This document shows positions 36,346-57,409 of a stretch of DNA of 64,000 nucleotides, piece by piece. This stretch comes from Rallus limicola. Its lineage: Eukaryota > Chordata > Aves > Gruiformes > Rallidae. Where the stretch lies: positions 8,251,990-8,315,989 of the forward strand of contig JAKCOZ010000011.1 of assembly GCA_022605955.1 (NCBI GenBank). Direction: 5' to 3'. A program made the position numbers and the translations under genes. Below the pieces are notes generated by a model, which saw only the letters and a list, made by a program, of their open reading frames with translations, did not search any database and had not been told where the DNA came from. Every line of letters starts with the position of its first letter. Within the stretch, counting starts at the first letter, position 1.

Positions 36346-36351
36346 TTTATT
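36346..36351 (-). terminator. KLHL29: Proximal KLHL29 poly(A) signal
   Basis: AATAAA on the minus strand, about 670 bases after the stop, at the edge of the GC-rich UTR part. It could be an alternative 3' end. Confidence 0.4.
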
Positions 36352-37016
36352 ACCAATGGCTACTCTTCTTCTCTCCAGTCCCCACCTCTCCCCCACCCCC
36401 CACCCCGGGCTCTGCTCTAGAGAACTGAAAGATTCGTTTGATCTGATGGAAGACTGACATCAACGTGAGCCATCTGTCACACAAGATTCCTCTCAGTCAT
36501 TGGTATTGAAAAGCATGTATTTGTTAAAAACAAATGTAGGAATCAAAGTGGTAAGGACACTTTGACCTTTCAAATAGATTGATGCCTAAAGTGTAATAGT
36601 AAAACTAATCTGCACGGTTATTTTAAGAATCAAGCTTGAGCTCTAGAAGTAAAATGCAGATTTTTTTTTTCTTGTTTTTTTTTTTTGTTTTTTCCTCTCT
36701 TCCCCAGCTTAAAAAATATGTGAAATTCTATTGCACCTGGGTTGACCAAAAGCCGACGTCCAGAACAAGTGCCACTATAACATCTAGTGACACCCTCGTA
36801 TTATTAAGTTACAATATCTTACATAGCACGGAGCTCTGTGCTCCTCGTTCACCAAAAGGTGAGGATGATTTTTCTACATTCAATGTAGACACTATTCAAG
36901 ACTTTAGAGCGATGTGTTCACTGGCTGGCTTTGCTGCTTGAGTTCTTAAGTAGTAGTATTCTCCTCGCCCGCTTCCAACACGTACACACAGTTCTCCATC
37001 CAGCTCCTGGGTACTG

Positions 37017-37283
<267 letters not shown>

Positions 37284-40072
37284 TTATGTAACAAGGTGTA
37301 AACTATGAGTGCACCTTTTATTATCTCTGTAAAGCTTTGTGGGCATTTCTCTTCTGTCCCCCTTCCTCTCCCCCAAATTAACACTTTTGTGTGCCTGCCT
37401 GGCAGGTAAATGTTGTCTCTATACAACAAAATTAGTTCAAGTGAGATGTTTCTTCAGCCCACAAATGGGATCTGCAGGAAATGCAGCAGGACAATGTGTC
37501 CTGTAACACCACGCACACGCAAAAGCAGTCTGAGCAATTTGGAGTCCCAGCATCCTCAAGCAGTGCAAAATAACCTCCTGCTCCAAATTACTCCTCTAGT
37601 GAATGCAAATTACTCCTCAATGAATGCTGTGAAGGGGGAATAGAAACCCTCAGGAAAATGCTCCTTTGCCTCAGCCCCTTCCATGGTTGATAGCCTGTTG
37701 ACTTGTCCTCCTTGTGCATGCAGATGGGTGGTGTCAAAAGCCAATCTGGGGCACGCAGATCTGGTGGCTGGGGGATGTGGTGCTGAGTGACTCATGGGGG
37801 GAGCTATGTGCTGGCCTCAAAGGAAGGAAACCAGCCAAACTCCCCCCAGTGCTTTTTAAAAATGACAATGTTCTTCAAACATCTCTTGCGAGAGTGTTCT
37901 GGGCTAATCCTGTGGACTTGCGACAGGAGAGAAGATGTGTAAGTGTGAAAGGTATCTGAAAGACAAACTGCCCTTCAGCCTTATCTCCTCCTCCTCACTC
38001 CATCCTCCTAACCCCCTGGCTTCTCCAGCTGTCATGTGCAGGGCATGACACTCGCTTTGGGCTAATGAAGATGGACAATGAGGGGCTGGGCTCATGTGGA
38101 AAGGGATGGAGCAGCTGCCACCTTCTCTGCGCTGCCTTCCCATTGGGTGGGGGGAAGCCAAAGGTGGGGGCAGCTCTGCTTTTCATCTGCTGGGGAGCCC
38201 AAGTGTGCCCCTCAACATTTCAAGATGCTGTTAAACTGGACAGGGTTGGCAGTGTTTCTCTGGTGGTTGGGTCCCTTCCGAGAACAGCCGGTAGCTGGTT
38301 GTGTTGGGGAGAGAAAGGGAGACTTGGAGAGTGCGTACATACCTGAGAAAAAAAGGGAGGAGAAGATGAGAAATTAATTGCAGCCAAGAAGATGGCCTAG
38401 ATCTAAGAAGCTGGAGAAGGGTAGTAAACCTGTAGGCTTGGTAAAAGCAAAGTTATTCCTTAGGGCTAATTTTGGAGCAGAGGGAAGAATAATAATGAAA
38501 AGTGATAAAGGCAAAAGACAGAGTGTGCTGGAAGACCCAGGATGAACTGAGCCTAAAATGGCACTGACAAACCCATGTGTTTCTGAAGAACACAAAACTC
38601 TCATGTCCTTGTGGAGAAGCAGAGCCTGAGGTTAAAAATAAACCCACAATGACAACAGTGAGGACTCAAATAAGCCTAGTCCCTGGGTACCGCCAGGAAA
38701 TAGGAAATAATGAGAATCTTGTCAAAATAACTGTTAATCTGAAAGGAGGAGGAAGGAGAGGGAGACTTGAAACACTTGATTAGAGCCTATCCACAAATCA
38801 GCAGGGCTGGCTGATACATAGCCCAGTGTCCTAAGGGAGTTTGCTAATGAACTTACTGAACCACTGGTAATTATTTTTGAAACGTCAGGGAGAAATGGGG
38901 AAGAATGAGAAGTTGAGTAAAGCAAGTGTCATCCTGAAAGACGGCTCTGAAGGAGAACGAGACACCTTGGAAGGAGCCAGAGCTGGTATCAGGGAGGCAG
39001 GGACTTATGCCAGGGCTCAGATCCCTGCAGCCACGAGGGAGCAGAAGTGCCAGGACTAGCTGACAAGGTGAACTGGAAAAAAGTGGAAATTAAACCACGG
39101 TTTGGGACTTAAGATACTTGCTGGGGAGTGGGAAGCCCATCTCTGTACTGTACAAGTTACTATTTAAAGTAAGAGTGGCTGGGAATTACAGCTTGCGTGG
39201 GGAGGATGGTCCCACCCCATGCCCAAGCAGTCCCAAAGTGGTGGAGGGGCTTCCTGGAACCAGCCCAGTGAGCCTTTAGAAATGGGCCCTGGGCAGTGGT
39301 TGCAGTTTGTGTTTCACTTCCTTTTCTTCATAATGAAGCTGAAGGAAATGGAAGCTTCCTTGAACTGGGATGTGCCAAATAGAAGAGGGTCCAGTGTCAG
39401 AGATGGACTTCAGTACAGAGTAGCTTTGCTGCCTTGGTTTCCTAATGAAAGGCTGATTGGTCATTAAAGAAGTGCCCCTCCACAGAACTTGACTGTGGAA
39501 AAATAAAAGCAAGTGGTTAACACAGCCATTTTGTTGGCTGAAGTAGGGAAACCCAAACCCCAAAATAAGATCCCCAAGAAAGATTTGGCTGCAGAGCTAA
39601 CAATAATGTGTAAGTGAAAGAAATGCTAGCATGGAGCCTGGGCTTGTTCCATCAGTGCTGATGATCAAGGTCCACTGCACTGAATGGCCAGAATGGCCTC
39701 AGCTAAGCATTGCATTCCTGGTGGAGATGGCACTGCACACCAGCGTAAGAGAAGAGGACCTTTGTGGCTGTTAGTACTTACAGACCGGCCTGTCAAATAC
39801 CTACTGCTTGTCACCCAAGCCAGCTGCTCTGCACAGAGCTTTTGGTCTGGAGAGGTAAAGGGGACAGACAGAGGGAGGACTCTGTCTGAGACCTTTCCAT
39901 CTATGCTGTAGGTGAACAGGACCCAAGCAACCACCAGCCTGTCCCAGCTGGCTGTGGGCAGCACAGCTGATGTACGGCCTTAACTACCCACCATCACTGC
40001 AGGCATTGAGTGCTTTACAAACTCCTCTTAAGTATTAATATTAGATGACTAAGGGCCTGGAGATTCTCCCCT

Positions 40073-40452
40073 ACTAGAAGAGGCTGAATGAACCGGGGCT
40101 GTTCAGCCTTGAGAAAAGAAGGGGATCTGAATAATGTTTATAAATATCTGAAGTGTGGGACACAGGGGGAAATGGCCAGCCTCTTCTCTGTGGGGACAGG
40201 ACAAGGGACAATGGCCTCAAGTTGGAACATAGGAAGTTCTGCACCGATATATGAAGAACTTTTTCACAGTGAGGGTGACAGAGCCCTGGGACAGGGTGGT
40301 TGTGGAGTCTCCTTCTCTGGAGATATTCAAGACCTGTCTGGATGCTGACCTGTGTAGGGAACCTGCCCTAGGGAACCTGCTTTTGCAGGTGGGTTGGACG
40401 TGATGATCTCTGGAGGTCCCTTCCAACCCCGACAATTATGTGATTCTGTGGA
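40073..40452 (+). repeat. CR1 LINE 3' fragment
   Basis: Plus-oriented CR1 from AGAAGAGGCTGAATGAACC through GTGAGGGTGACAGAGCCCTGGGACAGG and GTTGGACGTGATGATCTCTGGAGGTCCC, to the terminus CCCCGACAATTATGTGATTCTGTGG. A local duplication places AGGGAACCTGC twice (around 40356-40380), just before the TTTTGCAGG motif. Other CR1 copies have only one unit there. Confidence 0.93.
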
Positions 40453-41789
40453 TATCAGCTGCCCACATTTCTTCTAGAAAATTCTTCTCCAGGGCATGTT
40501 TAGTAGCAACTCCTCCAAGCCAGAGCTGCTGCCACCACAGAGCTGCAAAATACCCATGCACACCCTGAAAGGAGCTGGGTCGGGGTTCCTCCCCAGCCCG
40601 TGGGCTTACAGTGGGTGGGCAAATATTGTGGGCAAATGTCTGCAGCACCTGGGCTCCAGCACTGAAAAACATTCCTGCCCAGTAGCTGGGACAAGCAGCT
40701 CCATACTGCAGCCTCCTATGGTGGTGCTACTGTGTCGGGGAAGAAGTGGATGCTGAATTCCACCCTGGGAAAGACTGCATGAATTTTAAATGGTGATTAA
40801 AGTAGCTTCTGGTCCCTCTGTATGCAACTCCCATAGATAAGGTTGACATAAGGCTTAGCTTGTGAGTCATGCCCCAGGTCAGGAAAACCAGCGAGCTGCT
40901 CCTGCTATCGGGAAACCAGCAGCTCCAAGTACGAGTACGCAGTTGGTACTTACATGTATAGGGGACTGCAGAGACATTTGGGCCTCTCCGGGGCTAAAGC
41001 AGCAGGTAGGTACTTAAGATCAATTAGAAATTTAGTCCTAGATTGCTGCTACTCTGTGGTATTAGGACAATCACTGCTAATTTCTGGGACCTCAGGGAAT
41101 AGGAAACTCAAGTGGGCTCTAAAACCTTGAGGAAAGTGATTGGAAAGGACTATGCTCATTGCTCTCTCTTCATTACTGTGACAATATTCCTTTTCTCTCC
41201 TCCCTTCTATCCCATCAGCTGTAAAAACATCGTTACCAAGGCTGACGTACAAAGAAAGAAATAATTACAATAATTAGGATGCGAGTTTATTGCTCGGTGC
41301 CATTAATCCTGGGAGATAAAATGATTACAGGCTGTCAGAGCTGGGGAAGGAAGGAAGCTCTGTGCCGCAGAGCCTCACTGTGGGGGACACAAACCCTCTG
41401 GCAGCTTTGGGGCAGTGACCTCCCCAGTGAAGGAGCAGCTGGACCTCCATCTCTCCAGCAGCACGCACAGGGTGAAGGTAATTGGGCGGTCATCCCATCC
41501 ACTCCTTCCAGGGAAACACATCTCAGTGTTTTGCAAATTATTACCCAGTGGGCTAATGACCCTGCTTCCTGCTCCTTGGGTAATTACTGCTGTTTACTGG
41601 AGACACTTCACCTATATCCCTGCAGCTGAGTCACCCAAGGTGCTGGGGCAGCCCAAAGCATGAGCAGTGTCAGAAGATCACGGTGTCACTGTCCCCCGAC
41701 ACTGCTACTGCTGACCTCCACAAAGCTATCAATCATGCTCCCAAGGAAATTCCAACAAGGCTGAGGTGCACCAAGGGCTGGTGACTATA

Positions 41790-42115
41790 TTGAGATGAAA
41801 CCTCTCTTGGTGACTTGTACCCATTGCCCCATGTGGCTTCTTGTGATTAGAGCCTCCATCTTCCTTGTAGACATCCCTTAAGCTCTGTAATACTGCGTGA
41901 GGCCCCTCCAGCCTTTTTTCTCCAGGGAGAAGAGTGCTAACTCCTTTAGTCTTTCCTTGTAGGGCAGGTTCCCCAGCTGTTTGATCATCTTTGTGACCCT
42001 CCTTGGGACCATCTCCACTCTGTCCATGTCTTTTTTGAATTCTGGGAATCAAAACTAAACACAATAATACAGGTGCAGCCTTAGAAGTGCTGAGCAGGGT
42101 AGGAGCTGGTGATGC
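41790..42115 (-). repeat. CR1 LINE fragment
   Basis: In reverse complement it reads through the CR1 ORF2 end and 3'UTR. On + it shows CCAGCCTTTTTTCTCCAGGGAGAAGAG, then CCTTGTAGGGCAGGTTCCCCAGC, GATCATCTTTGTGACCCTCCTTGGGACC and CAATAATACAGGTGCAGCCTTAG. The minus frame 41729-42064 covers it with decayed ORF2 residues. The CR1 3' terminus itself is missing. Confidence 0.85.
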
Positions 42116-42397
42116 TTTTGGCTGGGACCTGCCTCAGGCAGCTCAGCCTTGCTTTGTGGCTGCCTTCGCACCGAGAGTATTGCAGACCCTCCACTTTTCA
42201 TTCACAAGCATCTTAGAGAGAGTGTCCTGATGGGCAGTAATTTGAAGTAACCCAAGTCAGAGGATAGCAGCGCATCTCTTCTGAGGTGGCTGAGGCCAAG
42301 TGCCTGGGAACACTTGCTCCAGCACTTCTATCTCCCAGCTGTGGTAGCCAGACGGAGCACCAAGGAGTGGGACTATCAGCAAAGTTTGTTAATTTTT

Positions 42398-42414
42398 ATG
42401 ATGATGATGATGAT
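42398..42414. repeat. Short (ATG)n microsatellite
   Basis: More than five ATG units in a row in KLHL29 intronic DNA. On the + frame at 42286-42522 this becomes a run of Asp, which explains why that frame looks acidic. Confidence 0.85.
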
Positions 42415-44974
42415 AAAATTTTCTGCTTAGTCCTAAAGATCACATCAGTTGTACCAGGAAATCTTAAAAAAGAAAAAAAGATATCCTACAATATAGTGTC
42501 TCCGGTTGTAAAAGAGATTTGAGACAGCTGAATTAGCAAGTTGTTTGGATTCCCGGAAACTTGTATATTTTCTGAGTCCAAAGAAAATGCTCCTCTCCCT
42601 CATCACTCCTGCCTATGCACCCACACATGCTCCTGCATTTATTTGGAGCAGTCCCCTAAGGGTTATTAAATATTATCACTTAGATCAACGCAGATCTGTT
42701 TAGAAAAAGAAAAACAATCCCCGCGTTTATTAGTGGATTGGTTTCCTTCCCGCCCTGTGATTTCAGGAGGGCTTTGCTGGAGGTGGAACTGAAGGATGCT
42801 CTCGCCTGGGTTGGGTAAGCACGAGGATAAGAGAAACCTGCTGGGATACTAATGACTGTGGGAAGTGGCTCTGAGGTGCTAGGCAGAGCTGTGAGCACCC
42901 TGGAAGCTTAACCCAGGGACCTTGTGGTGAAACCTGCATGGTGGCTTGTGATGCTCAAGTGAAAGGCATTGCCGGCACCTCTGTGGGTGCCGAAGCACCA
43001 CCCTGAATTCGGTAGCAGTGCTGAGTTGGTTGTGGCCAGTTGGCAGCCGGGTGATGTTTGAGAGGGCTCCAGCTCGGGTGGCTGTGGTGTGCTGCCAGAG
43101 GTGTCATCTTTACAGAACGGATGAATGAGGGTCCAGATTAGTCATGGTCAATTAGGAGGCTATCATGCCACTTCTTGGAGCAGGATTATTAGTGTGGGTG
43201 TTCTGGCCAAGCTCCAGTTATCTTCTCCCCTACTCCGTGAGCACTTTCCCTTGCTAATGATCCAAACCCATCGTGTGGCATCGTTACTTGTTGCTGAAAC
43301 CCAGCAATGTTTTATTCTAAACTCTGCTGCACATCAGTAACGGCCTGAGTGCTCTGCCTGTATCGGTCACACTTCAATGCACACCAAAATCCTTCATGTC
43401 AGAAACTGCTGCAGAAATTATTGCTATTAGTCTGGTGTGGCAGTTCTCATCTGCTGTCCATGGAGCACACTCTGAGCCACACATCTCCTTCTGGATATGC
43501 TGGGAGATTTTGGTTTTCCCTCCTGGACTACGAACACTTTCAGTCGCAAATGCTGCCTGCTGAACAGACCGGTCTTCACATCTGCGGGCTAGGGAAGGAA
43601 CCGTGCTCGGTAATGGCTTCACCTGGGAATATCCATCCAAACAGGCTGTGCTCTAACCCTTCCAAGTGCCTGGAGTTACCATGAACTTTGCAATGAGGAA
43701 GGGAATCAGCTGCGGGAGTCTGTGCCTGGTGCTGAACATCAGCAATGCCTAGTCATTAAGCACAGGAGTCACCATGCCTCACCGGTCCAGAGCAAGGGCT
43801 TATTTAAAAAGAAAAGAGGGGGTTGTTTTAAAAAAATCCACAAACCAATCCTGATTTTTTTTTTCTTCTGCTGTACAGCTTGAGTCAAGGTTTTATTAAA
43901 GATTTCCATTTGGCAGAACCATCTAATAAATCTTACTGGTTAACAGTCAGAGGAGGAGGAAGAAAATGCTTTCCTGGTGTCTGCTGGGAATTGCTGGTAC
44001 TAAATTAGCTGCTCTGGAATTATTGCTGGCACCATCACGCTGCCGCTGTTGCCCCATGGAGGCTCTCTTAGCACACGCCTGTTTGCACGCTGCCTGCATC
44101 CTAAGCAAGCCGAATATGGAGTTTTTAATCATGTACAGAAATGCATTTGTTTTTTGCTTCCTCGTGGAAAAATAAACCCTTGAAGGGCATTGCAAGGAGG
44201 GAGAGCGTCCATCTGCAAAGGGAGGACTCTTCTCCCTTTGGAGAGATGGATGTCTTTGGAAGTCTTTCTGGAGTGAGGTGTCTGGTAGAGCAAGGTATGA
44301 TCATCTCAGCTCCTCATCCTCATTGAGTGCTGTCTGCCATCTTCACAGGTCCCACAAGCAAACAGGGTTTGCCAAAACAAGATGGGGTCCACGTGGCAAA
44401 GAGGATATGCTTGCCTAACATTTGGGAAATGTCAAATATCTCCCTCACCTTCACACATGGCAGATGTTCAAGACCTGCATGTGAACTCTGAGTGAATTTT
44501 AAAACACTTCAGATCTATTATAACTCCTTGTCCATTTGGCATCATCCCTCAAATGTTTAATTCCAGGTCAACACAAATTCCTTATCGCCTCCCATCAGGC
44601 TGGGCTTAATCTGAAAATGCCACTCAAGTTGGCTCCTCTGTTGGAGGTGAGCTGGAGACCTGAACCATTCATTTTTTGTTTTCCATTGAAAGTAATTTAA
44701 CTTGATATTAAAACTATTTGAGTGAACCTTTAATTTTTCACACACAGGGAATTCTGCACGTTGCTTTTCCCTGTGCTCAGAGCCAACACACTCCCCAGTC
44801 ACTAGCATGCAGAAACAGTGCAGATGATAGAAAAAAACAAACATGAGGCGGTCAAGATTTTTCCCAGCGAATTCGGTATCGAGTGATTCCCGGTGAGAGG
44901 AGATCAATAGCATGCAGTTAATTTTTAAGTTGTTTATGCTGCTGCTCTTAAACCATGGTTTTTGTGGTCCATGC

Positions 44975-46760
44975 TAATGAGTAGAACGAGGAACTTATAA
45001 ATTCACAGACTGAGGTCAGAAGAGATTCCTGTGCTTAGTTAAGTTGAGCTTGTGTACACGCAGGCTGTGGACTTTTCCCCAGGCAGCATCTCTCTTGGAA
45101 ACGTTTCTAATCTCCTCTTAAAAACACCGAGTGTTGGAGAGTTCACCCCTTCCCTCACTGATTCTCTGTTTAATTATCTTTGCTGTGGGGAAAGCGCCTC
45201 GATTCAAGGCTGAGATGTCTAACTTGACTTTCTAGCCCTTGTAACCTGCTACGCCTTTGTCTGAGAGATTGAAAGCTTTTCCACTTGCTCCCAGTGATCA
45301 AGTCACCTCTCAGCCTTTCTTTGATAAACTCCTTAAGTTTCATGTCAAAGATGTGATTTGCAACCTGGGGTCATTTCTGCAGCTTTCCTTTGAACCTCTG
45401 CTGATATTTCCATGTGTAGATGTGTGGACCCAAGACCCGCATTCATCTCACCAACGCTCTCTCTTCCCAGCTTCAACTTGTTTTCCTCTCTGTGTTAGGG
45501 CTCATATTATACATCCAATATCTCACTGACCTTTTATCCACTGCAATGCGATGAGAGCTCCTGTTGCGTGGCTCAGAGTGGCCTCCTTTATGTCCTCCTC
45601 CGAGTGCCCAATTTCTAAAGGGAGTGGGGCTGCTGGGGCTGAAATACTACTGATGGCTTGAGACTGTCTAACTGAGACATGCGGGTAACTGGCTAAAACA
45701 GCTCCTTCTTTTTTACCCACCAAGCACTATGCCACCTGCAGTTTTTACCAGGGAGATTTTCTATTACCTGGGTTGTTGGTAGATACATTAAACAGCACTG
45801 AAAAATAATCAGTGCTTGCTTACTGGTGGCCTTGCTCAATGATATCTTCTCATTAACAACTACATTTTGAGATCTGTCAGTGAAGCAGATTTAATCTCTC
45901 TAATGTGTGCCTTGTTAATTCCATATAATACCAGTCAAATACCTTGGAGAAATCGCAGTATATTATAGCATCACAGTTGCCTTTAGCAGCCAGGCGTGTT
46001 TTATTAAAAACCAAAACAAAGGACACAGTTTCCCCCCCAAAAACGCAAAAGGCATCAGGTTGGTTTAACAAGGCCCATTTTCCAGGGAAGTGCATTGATT
46101 GCTGATCATTATATTATTAGCATCTAGTTATTTGTTGATGAAATCCCAAATTAACCGCTCTGGTATTTTGCAGAGGACCAGCACGAGGCTAAGTGAGGCC
46201 ACTTAGCCTGATGTGGGTACTTTGTGAAATTAATTGCTGAACTAAAATTCTCCCTTTCACCTTTTCAAAATGTGGAAACACTTTGGCAGTGCCCTGATCC
46301 ATCCTGAACCGTAAGAGTTATTAAAAATCAACATTAGTGGTTCAATCAGCTTCTTAACAAATTCTCTGATGATGCCTGCATCAAAGACAGCTGGGTTGCC
46401 TGACTTGAGAATTCAATTTCTGCGTTTGCATCTTTCCTTATTGCCAACATTGACTGATGGCCACTTTTGGTTCTCCACAGCAGGACATGGAACCAAAGAA
46501 ATACAGATGAGAAATATCCATCTGATTGGTCTCTGTTACACTTTGCTACCTCATCAGCAATGGTTTTATGACTGGTTACAATTACAAATATGATCCCCAA
46601 ATGTTTAAGGCGCCCTTCTTTTCACTCCTATTAGCACTTAGTACTTCACTGGTTCCTTCAGCCTCCTGTAGCAGCAGCCAGCTTTTAACCTATTTGTTAC
46701 TGCTGACCTCCCATTTTCCCAATTTCCATGCATACAGATTTATTTTGGTTTTGTCATAGG
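44975..46760 (-). repeat. Long, very old CR1-type LINE relic with RT remnant
   Basis: About 1.8 kb in reverse orientation follow the order of the reptile-type CR1, from 3' end to mid-ORF2. It has TCACAGACTGAGGTCAGAAGAGA near 45000 and GTGATCAAGTCACCTCTCAGCC near 45295. Near 45860 it has CTACATTTTGAGATCTGTCAG and AATGTGTGCCTTGTTAATTCCATATAA, then TTAAAAATCAACATTAGTGG and TCTTATGATGC-like RT sequence. The minus frame 45877-46095 retains IIYCDFSKVFD, the RT motif usually read as YLDFSKAFD. Many stops make it non-functional. Divergence suggests insertion before the bird radiation. Confidence 0.82.
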
Positions 46761-46830
46761 TGTTGAATCTCCTTTTGGCTCAAATCTTTTCCCTTGACAC
46801 TTACAGACTTTGTTTTTGAAATTGTGCCTT

Positions 46831-46884
46831 TTTGGAACTAGATGACCTTTGAGGTCCCTTCCAATCCAAAGCCTTCTATGATTC
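46831..46884 (+). repeat. CR1 3' terminus next to T19
   Basis: TTGGAACTAGATGACCTTTGAGGTCCCTTCCAATCCAAAGCCTTCTATGATTCC is a CR1 3' end of about 54 bases. It is followed directly by T19 (46886-46904), which CR1 does not normally carry. Confidence 0.85.
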
Positions 46885-46885
46885 C

Positions 46886-46904
46886 TTTTTTTTTTTTTTT
46901 TTTT
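46886..46904. repeat. Poly-T tract (T19)
   Basis: A homopolymer adjoining the CR1 terminus. It may be simple expansion, or a poly(A) tail of some minus-strand insert whose body I cannot identify. Confidence 0.85.
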
Positions 46905-47338
46905 GTTGGAGATTCTCCCACTCTAAATGTGGGTTTCCAGTCCACTATTGCTTTAGGCTTTAGTAAAAAAAATGTCATTTCAGGGTTTGAAGTTCCTTTG
47001 TACGGATGGATGTCATATTCTACCTAAACAAAGACAGTTTATGAAGGTGCCTAATCAGAAGCTAGTATTTAGGTCACCAGTTTACCCTCCTTTGTCCCAC
47101 TGGAGTCCCTTCTGCAGGGTGCACAGCAAAGCATCCCTTTGTGTTGGAAACCTTGGGAAGATTTTGGGTGAGATGCTCAAGCAACAGCCCTTGGTTGAAA
47201 TCACTTTGGATGTGTAATTCCTCTTCTAGTGTATTTCAGATAGTTATTTAACTGATTTTTGTTACGTCTTACAAACCAGAAATGGCTGAAGAGCAGTTCA
47301 TCCCTTCCTATGGGACAAATCAGTGATGTATCAAATGT

Positions 47339-47394
47339 ACTTGGACTTGATGATCTTAAAGGTCTTTTCCAACCTAGTCATTCTGTGATTCTGT
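47339..47394 (+). repeat. CR1 3' terminus, short
   Basis: ACTTGGACTTGATGATCTTAAAGGTCTTTTCCAACC, then TAGTCATTCTGTGATTCTGT is a textbook CR1 3' end of about 56 bases with a very strong 5' truncation. Confidence 0.88.
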
Positions 47395-48740
47395 ACAGGT
47401 CCCTTCTGTTTTATTTTGCTGGTTGGGGCTCTTGAGCTGCATCATAGCCTTTATTGCTGGTTTTCAGGAGAGAAATATCATTAGCAGCTCCCTGAGCACC
47501 GCAGGCTCCTCCTCATCCCACTTTGCCTCCTGCTAGTGTGGAGGGACAAGGAAGACTTGACCTTAGTGCACGATGCACATGGCCACAGCTGCCCGGGATG
47601 GAGCTGGCTGCTCCGACACCTTTATTTATAACAAAATACACTTCAGCAGCCAAGGGAGGGCACTCCTTTAATTAAGAAAAGAAAGGGAGAATAAAGGGAG
47701 ACACCCCCCATAAAAAACAGTAAAAAAAAAAAAAAAGAAGAAATCTAGCATGCTTTATTAAAAAGCAGTTTTCTCATCTGCACGAAAGCAAAAAGCTAAA
47801 GGCAGCAAGTTAAAACATGGACGTGTTTCCCAACCATAGGATGTGAACTAGGGCAGAGCTGTTGGCTGAATATTTGGGAGATGCAGGTCTGTTGTGGGCC
47901 CAGCTCTGCCTCCTATATACCTCCCACCCTGGCTGGTATTTTACTCTGGCGCTCACCTGGCTCAATCCCTCTGCCCTGGCTTTGCTCAGCACCTCGAGAC
48001 GCTGCTGTGGTGAATATCAAAAATAAACCCTCTCACCCAGTGCCCATGGCAGTGTTTGGTGGCTCTTCTAATAGCTCAGCCAGCCCCCAGCGTGGGGATC
48101 CGCTCCGCGAGCGGCTGGCGCTGTACAAAGCCTGAAACAAGCCCCTCTTTCTGGAATGGCCATGCAATACTTTTTAAAAGGCCTTTAAGTTCTGCCAGTA
48201 CCTGTGATGGGTGCCAAGTTTTATTTTTGTCAGCCAATTTGGGAAGTTTGTTAAACCCGTGACTGGGATCAGGGAAGCAAGCCCGAAAAGCAATCAAAAG
48301 CACATAATAAATAATAATTAATACCAGTGCCTGGTGCTTACTCAGTAGTCCCCCTCCCCCTCCCCAAGGATCTTTTAGCAAGTTAGCAAAAACATGTTCC
48401 ATGTTACAGTGGTCTCTCCTACAGCAGGTATTTATCATCCTTCAGTTGCACATGGCAAGCTGAGGAAAATAGTCCTGTAATATGCTGGAGAAGCCCAACA
48501 TGCATCCCTCCCTGTCATCCATTGTGCCTGAATGTGAAGAGACACATGACAGCAGGGGCCTGGACGTGCACTTGGGGAAATGCCATGTTCCTGACCATGC
48601 ACAAAAAAGAGATGAGGAAACCACCCCCTAGATGGTACACGCCTCCCTTCCCCTCTCCCCTTCACTGTTAGGTAGCATCACCTTATTTATCAGCAGAAAA
48701 TGTCAAGGCACCAGTAAGTCAGTTGTAATGGTTTTTCTCA

Positions 48741-57409
<8,669 letters not shown>

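Larger units (their letters stand above)
34815..37016 (-). other. KLHL29: KLHL29 3'UTR (end inferred)
   Basis: About 2.2 kb downstream of the KLHL29 stop on the minus strand. AATAAA signals (TTTATT on +) lie at 36346-36351, 35321-35326 and 34835-34840. The last one is followed by a change to ordinary intergenic sequence, so I place the end near 34815. The part around 35990-36430 is unusually GC- and CpG-rich for this window. Overlapping frames of 144-155 codons on both strands exist there, but none resembles a known protein. Confidence 0.6.
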
